Assembly: GCF_007827465.1 (NCBI RefSeq)
Contig: NZ_VISL01000001.1
Coordinates: 1,102,501 to 1,166,500 of the forward strand
Origin: Dokdonia sp. Hel_I_53
GTDB lineage: Bacteria; Bacteroidota; Bacteroidia; Flavobacteriales; Flavobacteriaceae
Direction: 5' to 3'
Length of the DNA: 64,000 nucleotides
The position numbers and the translations under genes are program-made. Of this stretch, positions 28,799 to 36,671 are shown one piece after another. Within the stretch, counting starts at the first letter, position 1; the number at the start of each line of letters is the position of its first letter. The notes beneath the pieces are model-generated. The model saw nothing but the letters and a program-made list of their open reading frames with translations, had not been told where the DNA came from and did not search any database.

Positions 28799-29329
28799 AT
28801 GAAGCACCTCGACATATCGTACGAAAAACTAAATGACCTGCTAGATGAATGTTTCTGGGCAGAGCGTCGTTATTTTAATGCTGCAGAAGATATTCAAATT
28901 ACAGAATATAAGCGATTTTTAAGTCACGAGAGTGTCAATAGAAATCGATACTGTCACCATATTGTTGAACGTATGTCCCAAGAAGGACATACACCTAGTA
29001 GACTCGACGTTGTAAAAGGACACGCAAATAGAGACTGGCTTGAAGTTAAGGCTGCCCTTGAAAATAGTAAGCCTAAGCTTTTAATTAATGAATGTGTAGT
29101 TCAAGATGAAGTTGTTCTTAACCTTTTAAAAGAGATTATCGATGATGGGTGGCTACCTGTAAATATTCTTGAAGTTCTTGTACCAATGGAATTTCAAATG
29201 AAGCAATCACATATAGATCTTGCTAGTTTAATGAAGAAAATGAAAAAGAAAAAACGCAAGGAAAAAAAGAAAAAAGAAAAAGAAGAAAAAAAAACTGAAA
29301 TTATAGAGCTTAAGAAAAGAAGTATCTAA
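28799..29329 (+). CDS. Hypothetical helical protein with poly-Lys/Glu tail
   Basis: A 176-residue cytoplasmic protein. Residues 1-145 are mainly helical (LDISYEKLNDLLDECFWAERRYFNAAEDIQ, YCHHIVERMSQEGHTPS, DEVVLNLLKEIIDDGWLPVNILEVLVPMEFQMKQSHIDL) and may form a four-helix bundle of ferritin-like kind. Residues about 146-176 are an almost pure K/E tail (MKKMKKKKRKEKKKKEKEEK). I do not recognise the family with confidence. It has its own terminator and follows a 230-base gap that separates it from the divergent sigma gene. Confidence 0.7.
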   Translation: MKHLDISYEKLNDLLDECFWAERRYFNAAEDIQITEYKRFLSHESVNRNRYCHHIVERMSQEGHTPSRLDVVKGHANRDWLEVKAALENSKPKLLINECVVQDEVVLNLLKEIIDDGWLPVNILEVLVPMEFQMKQSHIDLASLMKKMKKKKRKEKKKKEKEEKKTEIIELKKRSI

Positions 29330-29349
29330 ATTGAGTCTGAAAATAACAT

Positions 29350-29376
29350 TAAAACCACCAAAAGGTGGTTTTTTTA
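29350..29376 (+). terminator. Terminator after hypothetical helical gene
   Basis: AAAACCACC-AAAA-GGTGGTTTTTTT: short strong stem with seven T, 20 bases after the stop. Confidence 0.88.
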
Positions 29377-29421
29377 TGAAATAAAAACAGGAATGTAGTA
29401 ATTTGGCACCAATTCTTACGC

Positions 29422-30468
29422 ATGGGAAATTCTGAAAATTCTATAAAAAAGAGCATTAACCCTAAAATTCTTAGGGCTCATAAATTATCTATTAAATATG
29501 ATATTACCCTACTTACTCAAAAGATAATCTCTGGAGATATTACTGCGCTCTCTCAAGGTATCACCTTAATAGAAAGTACTGCCTCAAAAGATAAAACTCT
29601 CGCTGATGATCTAATAGTAAAATGTTTACCCCATTCTTCAAGATCAACCCGCATAGGTATTACTGGAGTTCCTGGAGTAGGAAAAAGTACATTTATAGAA
29701 GTTTTTGGGTTACATCTTATTGACAAAGGAAAAAAAGTTGCAGTGCTAGCCGTAGATCCCACAAGCTCACTTTCAAAAGGTAGTATCTTAGGAGACAAAA
29801 CAAGAATGTATCATCTCTCTCAAAACACCAATGCATTTATACGTCCTAGTGCATCTGGTGATTCTCTAGGTGGAGTCGCACGTAAAACAAGAGAGGCAAT
29901 TATTCTTTGTGAAGCAGCAGGATTTGATACCATTATCGTTGAAACCGTTGGCGTAGGTCAAAGTGAGACAGTTGTACATTCTATGGTAGACTTTTTCTTA
30001 CTCTTAAAACTATCTGGTGCTGGAGATGAACTCCAAGGTATTAAACGGGGTATTATCGAGATGGCAGATGCTATTGTTATTAATAAAGCAGATGGTGAGA
30101 ATGAAAAAGCAGCTAGATTGGCAAAGTCCGCTTTCGCGAAAGCGCTACACCTCTTCCCTCCTAAAGAAAGTAATTGGTCTCCAAAGGTTGCTACCTGCAG
30201 TGCACTAGAAAACAACGGCATAAAAGAAATATACGACACCATTGATGAGTATCTTTCTATAACGAAGCCATCTGGATATTTCGACAAAAAGAGGGCTAAT
30301 CAAAATGAGTTTTGGCTGTTGCAAACAATAGAAAACAAGCTGAAAGATGATTTTTATAATCACCCCAACATCGTAGAAAAACTTCCAGAGATTTTAAAAA
30401 AAGTCGCAAATAATGAGCTCTCTCCTTTTATCGCCGCACAGCAATTATTAAAGTTTACCACTCACTAA
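29422..30468 (+). CDS. meaB: Methylmalonyl-CoA mutase-associated GTPase MeaB
   Basis: A G3E-family GTPase that loads and protects adenosylcobalamin in methylmalonyl-CoA mutase. It has 348 residues, normal length. Walker A is GITGVPGVGKSTFIEVFG near residue 75; the metal-binding DPTSSLSKGSILGDKTRM, VETVGVGQSE, and the guanine-specificity NKADGEN follow. A C-terminal dimerisation extension of about 60 residues is present. The mutase itself is not in the window; the adenosyltransferase at 18838 belongs to the same cofactor path. Palindrome 30130-30143 encodes AFAKA. Confidence 0.96.
   Translation: MGNSENSIKKSINPKILRAHKLSIKYDITLLTQKIISGDITALSQGITLIESTASKDKTLADDLIVKCLPHSSRSTRIGITGVPGVGKSTFIEVFGLHLIDKGKKVAVLAVDPTSSLSKGSILGDKTRMYHLSQNTNAFIRPSASGDSLGGVARKTREAIILCEAAGFDTIIVETVGVGQSETVVHSMVDFFLLLKLSGAGDELQGIKRGIIEMADAIVINKADGENEKAARLAKSAFAKALHLFPPKESNWSPKVATCSALENNGIKEIYDTIDEYLSITKPSGYFDKKRANQNEFWLLQTIENKLKDDFYNHPNIVEKLPEILKKVANNELSPFIAAQQLLKFTTH
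30130..30143. repeat. Iterated palindrome copy, coding
   Basis: Exact GCTTTCGCGAAAGC in meaB, read as AFAKA. Confidence 0.9.
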
Positions 30469-30504
30469 AATAATTCTCACAAAGATTTTAAATCTACTAA
30501 GAAA

Positions 30505-31068
30505 CTAGTAGCTATATTTCCTTATAAAATACTGTTGTATAATGTAGAAAGTATAACCTAGTATAGCTCCTACGACCCAACCTGAAAGTACATCTCCTGG
30601 GTAATGAACCCCTACATATATACGACTATATCCCACTAATACTGCCCAAAACAGAAGAACAAAAAGTAGATGTTTTTTAGTTGATCTTAAGACCATACCT
30701 GTAAATACTGCGACAGCCATGCTGTTTCCAGCATGAGCAGAGTAATAGCCATATCTCCCACAACGTACTGCTACATAACGTATAACTTCTTTAAACTCCT
30801 CTACTCTACAAGGACGTGGTCTCATAAACCCGTGTTTAAAAATATTTGCTAGTTGGTCTACACATGTAATTAATAAGGCTACAGAAATCACTGTAATTAT
30901 AGTTCCTTTAAAACCATATGATTTATAAATAAAAATCAATAGCAATGCATAAAGTGGGATAGAACTAAGCTTATTTGTAACGATAAGCCAGAATTGATCC
31001 CAAGTTGAGTTTCCTAAGCCATTGAGGAAAAGAAATAATTCTTGATCATATGAAATAAGTTGATCCAT
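30505..31068 (-). CDS. PAP2-family membrane phosphatase
   Basis: A 187-residue membrane protein with five or six helices and the three acid-phosphatase motifs: KHGFMRPRPCR (KxxxxxxRP type), YSAHAGNSMA (the SGH motif in the variant form SAHA) and YSRIYVGVHYPGDVLSG (SRxxxxxHxxxD). It probably dephosphorylates undecaprenyl-pyrophosphate or phosphatidate at the periplasmic face. It is the last gene of a tight run 33230-30505 (MATE, lipoprotein, 76-residue protein, PAP2), with gaps of 3-6 bases. Confidence 0.93.
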   Translation of the reverse strand: MDQLISYDQELFLFLNGLGNSTWDQFWLIVTNKLSSIPLYALLLIFIYKSYGFKGTIITVISVALLITCVDQLANIFKHGFMRPRPCRVEEFKEVIRYVAVRCGRYGYYSAHAGNSMAVAVFTGMVLRSTKKHLLFVLLFWAVLVGYSRIYVGVHYPGDVLSGWVVGAILGYTFYIIQQYFIRKYSY

Positions 31069-31071
31069 TAC

Positions 31072-31302
31072 TTAATCTACGTCATATTTTTTTATTTCCT
31101 CATCATACCATGCAGTTGCCTCTTTGATGGCATTTTCAGTTTCTGTAGCGAGCTCGTCTTCATCCTGACGGTCAAATTCTTCTAGCCATTCTATTTCATC
31201 AATAGTAAGGTCTATAATAAATCGTGGAAATTCTGTGTGAACTACAAAAATATGATCTTGAAATTCAGAATTGTCTCCTAGTAAAAACTTTGGTACTTTC
31301 AT
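31072..31302 (-). CDS. Small acidic conserved-type protein (76 aa)
   Basis: MKVPKFLLGDNSEFQDHIFV begins a 76-residue, Glu/Asp-rich cytoplasmic protein; IDEIEWLEEFDRQDEDELATETENAIKEATAWYDEEI is helical. It lies three bases upstream of PAP2 and six downstream of the lipoprotein gene, so translation is probably coupled. No domain is recognised; function unknown. Confidence 0.8.
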   Translation of the reverse strand: MKVPKFLLGDNSEFQDHIFVVHTEFPRFIIDLTIDEIEWLEEFDRQDEDELATETENAIKEATAWYDEEIKKYDVD

Positions 31303-31308
31303 TATCTA

Positions 31309-31872
31309 TTATTTCGATTTGTAATTAGTTAAAGCGGCTAGATATTTTTTTGCCCCATCAGCTGTTTGGTCAATAATAAAACCATCTAGCTCTGGATGAT
31401 TTTCCTTTATATAGGATGTGAGCATTGTTCTTTTTGCAATCCACAAAGAGTCATTAAAAACTTGATAGTCTTGTAATTCAATACGTGATAATTTTTGATT
31501 TTCAAAAGTGTGGATTTCTGTATAAACGACGGGTTCTTCATTTAAAAAACCAATACGCTTATCGTTCTTCTCTATTTTAATCTTTACACGATGATCATCG
31601 ATATTTACAGAAGATATCACCTTATATGTAGGCTCAAACAAGCGGTCCCAAGCTATCCAATCTTTATAGGTTTCTTGAGTGTATCGTGCGGTATCTGCTC
31701 CTTGTATATTGATAAGGGTCGTACTCAGTAAGGATGCTACTTCTTCTTTTGTCTCTCCTTCATTCAACGCCATATAATAGTGCTTTGAAATAGCAGAATG
31801 ATCAGTCAGTTCAGTTTTGTGTTTACAGCTAAAGCACAGAATGATAAAAGTAATGAATCCAACTAGTTTCAT
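31309..31872 (-). CDS. Putative lipoprotein, hypothetical
   Basis: A 187-residue protein with a lipoprotein signal: MKLVGFITFIILCFSCKHK, lipobox ending at Cys16. The mature part alternates strands and helices (YKVISSVNIDDHRVKIKIEKNDKRIGFL, VYTEIHTFENQKLSRIELQDYQVF), compatible with an NTF2-like fold, but the match is weak. The C-terminus includes ELDGFIIDQTADGAKKYLAALTNY. It is located in a run with MATE and PAP2. Function unknown. Confidence 0.72.
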   Translation of the reverse strand: MKLVGFITFIILCFSCKHKTELTDHSAISKHYYMALNEGETKEEVASLLSTTLINIQGADTARYTQETYKDWIAWDRLFEPTYKVISSVNIDDHRVKIKIEKNDKRIGFLNEEPVVYTEIHTFENQKLSRIELQDYQVFNDSLWIAKRTMLTSYIKENHPELDGFIIDQTADGAKKYLAALTNYKSK

Positions 31873-31877
31873 AAATT

Positions 31878-33230
31878 TTAAATTTTACTTTTATTGATTA
31901 ACTGATTGCTAAGATAATTAAATCGAAAATACAACATTAGTGCAGATGCTGTGAGTCCAGCTAATAGACCTATCCAAATTCCTTGACTTCCCATTTGAGA
32001 TGATTTACCCAGATACCAACTAACAGGAAATCCGATAATCCAATAAGCTACAAAGCAGATCACTGTAGGAATATTTACGTCTTGTAAACCTCTTAACGCA
32101 CCTAAAATTGTTACTTGCACTCCATCACTTAACTGAAATAGAGCTGCTATTACCAGAAGCTGAGATGCCAGAAAAATTACCTCTGGATTATCTATATAAA
32201 ATGGAGGAAGCCAATCTTTCAATAGGATAAATCCTATAGCAAATACAGCTTCGATAAGAAAAGTTTGTAAAAATATTGAGAATGCAATTCTTCTCAAATT
32301 AGGAAAGTCAGATTTCCCTTTTTGATTCCCTACTCGTATCGTAGCCGTTACTCCTAGCCCCACAGCAATCATAAAAGTCATACTAGCCAGATTAAGGGCG
32401 ATTTGATTTGCCGCTTGTGCATTTGTTCCTAAAATTCCTGAAAGAAAAATGGCAGCCGTAAATATTCCTACCTCAAATAACATTTGTAAAGCTGTTGGAA
32501 AGCCTAGTTTAAATAGAATTTTAAATTCTGACCATTGTATATGTTCACTACTACCCCACTCAAAATAAGGTTTGAATTTACGCTTTCGCGAAAGCATAAA
32601 AACTAAAAAACCTAGCATAAAGAATCGAGAGATTAATGTTCCCCAAGCAGCACCTACTACTTCCAATCGAGGAAATATCCAAATACCATAAATCAACACG
32701 TAATTGAAAACTACATTAATAATATTTGCTATCAATGTAGCATACATAGCATATCGAGTTTCAGATAGCCCATCTGCAAATTGTTTAAAAGCTTGAAATA
32801 TCATCAAAGGAATCATTGATAGAGCTACAATTTCCATATAAGGAATAGCAAGAGCAACTACCTCTTCTGGTTGATCCAGCATGTATAAAACTGGTTTTGC
32901 GACCAATAAGGCAATCCATAAAAGCACTCCATTAATGGTACACATAATGACACCGTGCTGAAAGTGCAAACGACCTTTTTCTAAATTTGCAGCACCATCA
33001 GATTCTGCAATTAGAGGGGTTATCGCAAATGAAAAGCCAATCCCAAGTGAAAGCGCAATAAAAACAAGACTATTTCCTAAACTCACTGCAGCAAGTTGTG
33101 CTGCAGCAAGTTGACCCACCATTAAGTTATCTGCAAGTGCTACAAGGATATGACCCAGTTGCCCCAACATAATAGGATAAGCTATCTTGAGGTTCACACT
33201 AAATTCTTTAGTGAAGCTAGAAAGTTGCAT
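31878..33230 (-). CDS. MATE-family efflux transporter
   Basis: A sodium- or proton-coupled multidrug exporter in the inner membrane with 12 helices in two MatE halves. I start it at ATG 33230 (MQLSSFTKEFSVNLKIAYPIMLGQLGHILVALADNLMVGQL), 450 residues. The longer frame from 33302 begins upstream of a -7 box TATTTTTG (complement of 33261-33268) and adds non-family residues. PIMLGQLGHILVALADNLMVGQ is the first MatE motif and PTALQMLFEVGIFTAAIFLSGILG the second. Palindrome 32582-32595 encodes LSRK in a cytoplasmic loop. Confidence 0.93.
   Translation of the reverse strand: MQLSSFTKEFSVNLKIAYPIMLGQLGHILVALADNLMVGQLAAAQLAAVSLGNSLVFIALSLGIGFSFAITPLIAESDGAANLEKGRLHFQHGVIMCTINGVLLWIALLVAKPVLYMLDQPEEVVALAIPYMEIVALSMIPLMIFQAFKQFADGLSETRYAMYATLIANIINVVFNYVLIYGIWIFPRLEVVGAAWGTLISRFFMLGFLVFMLSRKRKFKPYFEWGSSEHIQWSEFKILFKLGFPTALQMLFEVGIFTAAIFLSGILGTNAQAANQIALNLASMTFMIAVGLGVTATIRVGNQKGKSDFPNLRRIAFSIFLQTFLIEAVFAIGFILLKDWLPPFYIDNPEVIFLASQLLVIAALFQLSDGVQVTILGALRGLQDVNIPTVICFVAYWIIGFPVSWYLGKSSQMGSQGIWIGLLAGLTASALMLYFRFNYLSNQLINKSKI
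32582..32595. repeat. Iterated palindrome copy, coding
   Basis: Exact GCTTTCGCGAAAGC in the MATE transporter gene, read in the LSRK frame. Confidence 0.9.
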
Positions 33231-33350
33231 TTGGTTCGTTTGGGTTTGTTTTAAGCTCTGCAAAAATACCGTATCGTTCTCTACTAATATCTTTACCATC
33301 AATAATTATTATCTTCATTGCATAATAAGTATGATAAAACATTTTTAGAG

Positions 33351-33743
33351 ATGGAACATGAAACAATCACAAATCCCTTGTATATAGATGTTGCCCTGCG
33401 TAGAATGATAAAAAAACACCTACCACATTTACAAATACGGAAAGATGATAGTAGTGGATTTGAAGCAGCAGGTACCATCCCAACACAGCAGGGTAAGCAA
33501 AAAGTTGATGGCTTCTATTTTGCTAGCACTGTACCAAAACCTAACGATTGTAGATTGTATTTTTTTCCTATTTATACAGATCCCTCTCTCTTTGAAAATT
33601 TAGATCCTGTATTGAGGAAGTGCTTGAAAGGAAAAAGTTGTTTTCATATAAAAAAAATGGATGACTCGTTAAAGTCATCCATTGAAGCTATGATTGATAA
33701 AGGTATTTCTCTTTATAAAGAGAAGGGATTGCTTACATCTTAA
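33351..33743 (+). CDS. Hypothetical small cytoplasmic protein (130 aa)
   Basis: From ATG 33351 (MEHETITNPLYIDVALRRMIKKHLPHLQIRKDD). The longer frame uses TTG 33318 and is less likely. It has a mixed alpha/beta character (GKQKVDGFYFASTVPKPNDCRLYFFPIYTD) with a Cys pair near CLKGKSCFHIKKM. No domain is recognised. The 3' end overlaps the convergent gene by four bases, and a stem-loop that works as a terminator for that gene lies inside this coding region (33649-33682). Confidence 0.7.
   Translation: MEHETITNPLYIDVALRRMIKKHLPHLQIRKDDSSGFEAAGTIPTQQGKQKVDGFYFASTVPKPNDCRLYFFPIYTDPSLFENLDPVLRKCLKGKSCFHIKKMDDSLKSSIEAMIDKGISLYKEKGLLTS
33649..33682 (-). terminator. Minus-strand terminator embedded in opposite gene
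   Basis: ATGGATGACT and AGTCATCCAT form a perfect 10-bp stem with a 6-base loop. On the minus strand it is followed by seven or more T. It is about 60 bases past the stop of the minus-strand gene 33740-34282, yet lies inside the plus-strand CDS. Confidence 0.75.
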
Positions 33744-34282
33744 AAAAGAATATATTGTAGTTTCAAATCAAGAATAGGAATTGTTTCCGAATCGTATCCC
33801 TTAGAAAAAAGTTTACCAACCCCAAAAGCCAACTCAAAATTTAGATCTCCTACAATTTTGCGACGGAGGCCGTACTTTACACCGAGGACATAACTATCAA
33901 CAACGCCTACATTGTCATCTGAAGAAATAGTTCCAATCACAGGACCAAACGAAAAATCTCCAGCCAAATAGTTTCCAACATTATTAGAGATATTTTTTCC
34001 CTTTCTCAAGCGGCGATCCCTATTGTAGTAGTATCGTGGCTCTAGAGCGATCGTAGATGCAAAAATATATTCTGTATCACCTCCAAAACGAGCATAAAAT
34101 CCGCCATTGTACTCTAAAATGGTATTGACACTAAAATCCTTTGCAAGTACTTTCTCATAATTAATTCCGGCATTAATAAGACCTATGTTAATACCAAAAT
34201 TATCAACCAGAGGAGGTGTTGTGTCTTGTGTAAATCCGTATACTGATGACAATAAAAGATAATAGAATAGTAATTTTTTCAT
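33740..34282 (-). CDS. Predicted outer-membrane beta-barrel protein
   Basis: A 180-residue protein with signal peptide MKKLLFYYLLLSSVYGFTQDTTPP and alternating strands: FGINIGLINAGINYEKVLAKDFSVNTILEYNGGFYARFGG, STIALEPRYYYNRDRRLRKGKNISNNVGNYLAGDFSFGPVIG, and LDLKLQYILF at the end with terminal Phe. This is consistent with a small barrel. The stop is shared in a 4-base overlap with the convergent gene. Specific function unknown. Confidence 0.78.
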   Translation of the reverse strand: MKKLLFYYLLLSSVYGFTQDTTPPLVDNFGINIGLINAGINYEKVLAKDFSVNTILEYNGGFYARFGGDTEYIFASTIALEPRYYYNRDRRLRKGKNISNNVGNYLAGDFSFGPVIGTISSDDNVGVVDSYVLGVKYGLRRKIVGDLNFELAFGVGKLFSKGYDSETIPILDLKLQYILF

Positions 34283-34360
34283 GAAGATTGGTTACTTAAA
34301 ATTTAATGACACCTCAACATTAATTATACCAATATTTAAATTTTTTTAGTGATAGTCTAT

Positions 34361-35794
34361 TTAGTCTTTTAATTTCGTATTAGAAGAAATTACAGTCTTC
34401 TCAATATAGTTATCCATTAAGTACACAAGACTCGTCATGGTGGCCGCTCCTAACTCAAGTTCACGCTTATTAACTGCATCAAAAGTGTCATTTGCAGCAT
34501 GGTGATGATCAAAATACCGTTGTGAATCTGGTCTTAAGCCAGCCAAAACAATTCCATCATTGGTGTCTTTTAAAGGTCCAATATCTGCTCCACTTCCTCC
34601 TTGGGTAAAGTCATGAATTAGATAAGGTTCAAACAGTGATTTCCAACTTTCAACTTGTTTAAAATTAGCCTCATCACTATCAAAAGAAAATCCTCTTGGT
34701 GTAAATCCACCAGAATCACTTTCTAATGCAAAAATGTGGTTCTCTTTATTTCGCTTTGCTTCTGCAGCGTATTTTCTACCTCCACGCAAACCATTTTCTT
34801 CGTTCATAAAAAGAACTACTCGTATGCTATGCTTAGGCCTATAATCAATGGCTTTCATAAGTCGCAATACCTCCATGCTTTGGACCACACCAGCTCCATC
34901 GTCATGAGAACCATCGCCAAGATCCCAAGAATCTAAATGCCCTCCTATCACCATATATTCATTTGGGAATGTAGTACCAGTAATTTCCCCTATTACATTA
35001 TGAGATTCTACCTCGCCTTTATTTTCGCAAGACATTTTATAAAAAAATCGAGTATTTGGATTTAATTTTAAAGAAGTACTTAATAGCTCGGCTCCCTTAG
35101 TACTTATAGCAGCGGCAGGTATTCTTTTAGAAACTGGTAAGTCACCATAAGACATCGATCCTGTATGAGGTAAATCATCAAGGCTATGGGTTACAGATCG
35201 TACAATCACTCCTACTGCACCTAATTTTCCAGCTTCCATAGCACCAGCATACCGTTGATCTACACAACCTCCATAAGCTTGAAACGTACGTATCAACTCC
35301 TCAGCCATAGGCCGATTAAAGAAAACGATTTTTCCTTTTATAGCTTCTCTACCTAAGTCTTTTAACTCTTCAATACCTTGAACTTCTACAACATTTGCCT
35401 TTAGTCCTGTAGTCTTTGTGCGCACAGAACCACCCAATGCACAGATAGGCACCTCTGTGATTTGAGCATTATCACCCTCAATATAAGCTCGCTCTGGTGC
35501 ACCGCGCACCCATTTGGGTACCATTACAGGTTGCAACCATACGTTGTCTAAACCTACTTTTTCTAATTCTTCTTTAGTCCATCGTACTGCTACTTCGGCA
35601 CCATGGCTTCCGCTTAACCTAGATCCTATTTGATTAGATAAGTGGTCTAACCATTGATAACTGTTTCCGTCTGATAAGGATGCAGTATATATTTTTCTTA
35701 ATGTTATGGAATCTGATTGCGTTTGCGCTTTCGCGAAAGCTAAGTTAGCTACTAAAAAAACTAACGTAATTGCTCTAAGAATAGATTTATTCAT
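34361..35794 (-). CDS. M28-family metallopeptidase (carboxypeptidase Q-like)
   Basis: A secreted zinc peptidase of 477 residues with signal peptide MNKSILRAITLVFLVANLAFAKA. A protease-associated (PA) domain is inserted at about residues 120-260. The catalytic zinc motifs are IGGHLDSWDLGDGSHDDGAGV, LFMNEENGLRGGRKYA, LESDSGG, and a late HHAANDTFD. It probably cleaves dipeptides in the periplasm. Palindrome 35727-35740 encodes the AFAKA at the signal-peptidase site. It overlaps the PPK2 gene by eight bases and ends a seven-gene overlapping run. Confidence 0.93.
   Translation of the reverse strand: MNKSILRAITLVFLVANLAFAKAQTQSDSITLRKIYTASLSDGNSYQWLDHLSNQIGSRLSGSHGAEVAVRWTKEELEKVGLDNVWLQPVMVPKWVRGAPERAYIEGDNAQITEVPICALGGSVRTKTTGLKANVVEVQGIEELKDLGREAIKGKIVFFNRPMAEELIRTFQAYGGCVDQRYAGAMEAGKLGAVGVIVRSVTHSLDDLPHTGSMSYGDLPVSKRIPAAAISTKGAELLSTSLKLNPNTRFFYKMSCENKGEVESHNVIGEITGTTFPNEYMVIGGHLDSWDLGDGSHDDGAGVVQSMEVLRLMKAIDYRPKHSIRVVLFMNEENGLRGGRKYAAEAKRNKENHIFALESDSGGFTPRGFSFDSDEANFKQVESWKSLFEPYLIHDFTQGGSGADIGPLKDTNDGIVLAGLRPDSQRYFDHHHAANDTFDAVNKRELELGAATMTSLVYLMDNYIEKTVISSNTKLKD
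35727..35740. repeat. Iterated palindrome copy, coding (signal peptide)
   Basis: Exact GCTTTCGCGAAAGC in the M28 peptidase gene, read as AFAKA at the signal cleavage site. Confidence 0.9.
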
Positions 35795-36665
35795 TTTCTA
35801 GTTGTGCTTTATATTCGGAAATATTTTCCTTTGTTTTCTCATCCAATTCTGGCTCTTGAATATCTGAATACATTTTGAGTGTTTCCAAAAGTATGGTGGC
35901 AACCGCAAGACGTGCTGCTGGTTTATTATCTGCAGGTATAATGTACCATGGTGCTTTTTCTGTAGATGTGCGATTAATGGCATCTTGGTAATAATCTTGA
36001 TACTCATCCCACAATTTGCGCTCTTTTAAATCTCCTGCAGAAAATTTCCAGTTTTTTTCTTGCTTATCGAGACGACGTAATAATCTATTTTTTTGTTCTT
36101 CTTTTGAAAGGTGTAAAAAGAATTTATAAATGATAGTTCCATTTTGCGCAAGGTGCTTTTCAAAATTCTTGATTTGCTCAAAACGAGCATCCCAAAATTG
36201 ATCATCAATATCCTGTACGGAAGTTACACCTGGTAAATTCTCATTCAATATATATTCTGGATGAACTCTAGTAACAAGTACGTTCTCGTAATGTGTGCGG
36301 TTATGTACTCCAAATTTACCCCTTTGCGGTAATGCTATGTAATGCCTCCAAAGATAATCATGACTCAACTCAAGCTCTGTAGGCACTTTGAAACTAGTGA
36401 CTTCCACCCCACGAACGTTGAAATCTTTGAAGACTTCACGTATTAAACTATCTTTACCAGAAGTGTCCATTCCTTGTAAACAAATCAGGACACTGTATGA
36501 ATCGTGCGCATATAAGGTGTCCTGGAGCTTTCCTAATTTTTTACGAACCTTCTTTAATTTTTTTTCTAATTCCTTTTCATTTTGGTCTGCATAAAGTGTC
36601 GTCTCTAAATTTGATAAAGTGATCTCACTTTTTACCTCAAATGTTTCTGGTTTTAGATCTTTCAT
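35787..36665 (-). CDS. ppk2: Polyphosphate kinase 2 family protein
   Basis: A 292-residue P-loop kinase that moves phosphate between polyphosphate and nucleotides. Walker A is LQGMDTSGKDSLIREVF near residue 65; the family motifs TSFKVPTELELSHDYLWRHYIALPQRGKFGVHNRTHYENVLVTRVHPE, KFFLHLSKEEQKNRLLRR and WYIIPADNKPAARLAVATILLETL follow. The single domain and length fit the class that makes or uses nucleoside diphosphates. It is placed between a sigma-54-type regulator and the M28 peptidase, suggesting a link to stress or starvation, which is inference. Confidence 0.95.
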   Translation of the reverse strand: MKDLKPETFEVKSEITLSNLETTLYADQNEKELEKKLKKVRKKLGKLQDTLYAHDSYSVLICLQGMDTSGKDSLIREVFKDFNVRGVEVTSFKVPTELELSHDYLWRHYIALPQRGKFGVHNRTHYENVLVTRVHPEYILNENLPGVTSVQDIDDQFWDARFEQIKNFEKHLAQNGTIIYKFFLHLSKEEQKNRLLRRLDKQEKNWKFSAGDLKERKLWDEYQDYYQDAINRTSTEKAPWYIIPADNKPAARLAVATILLETLKMYSDIQEPELDEKTKENISEYKAQLENE

Positions 36666-36671
36666 AAATTC

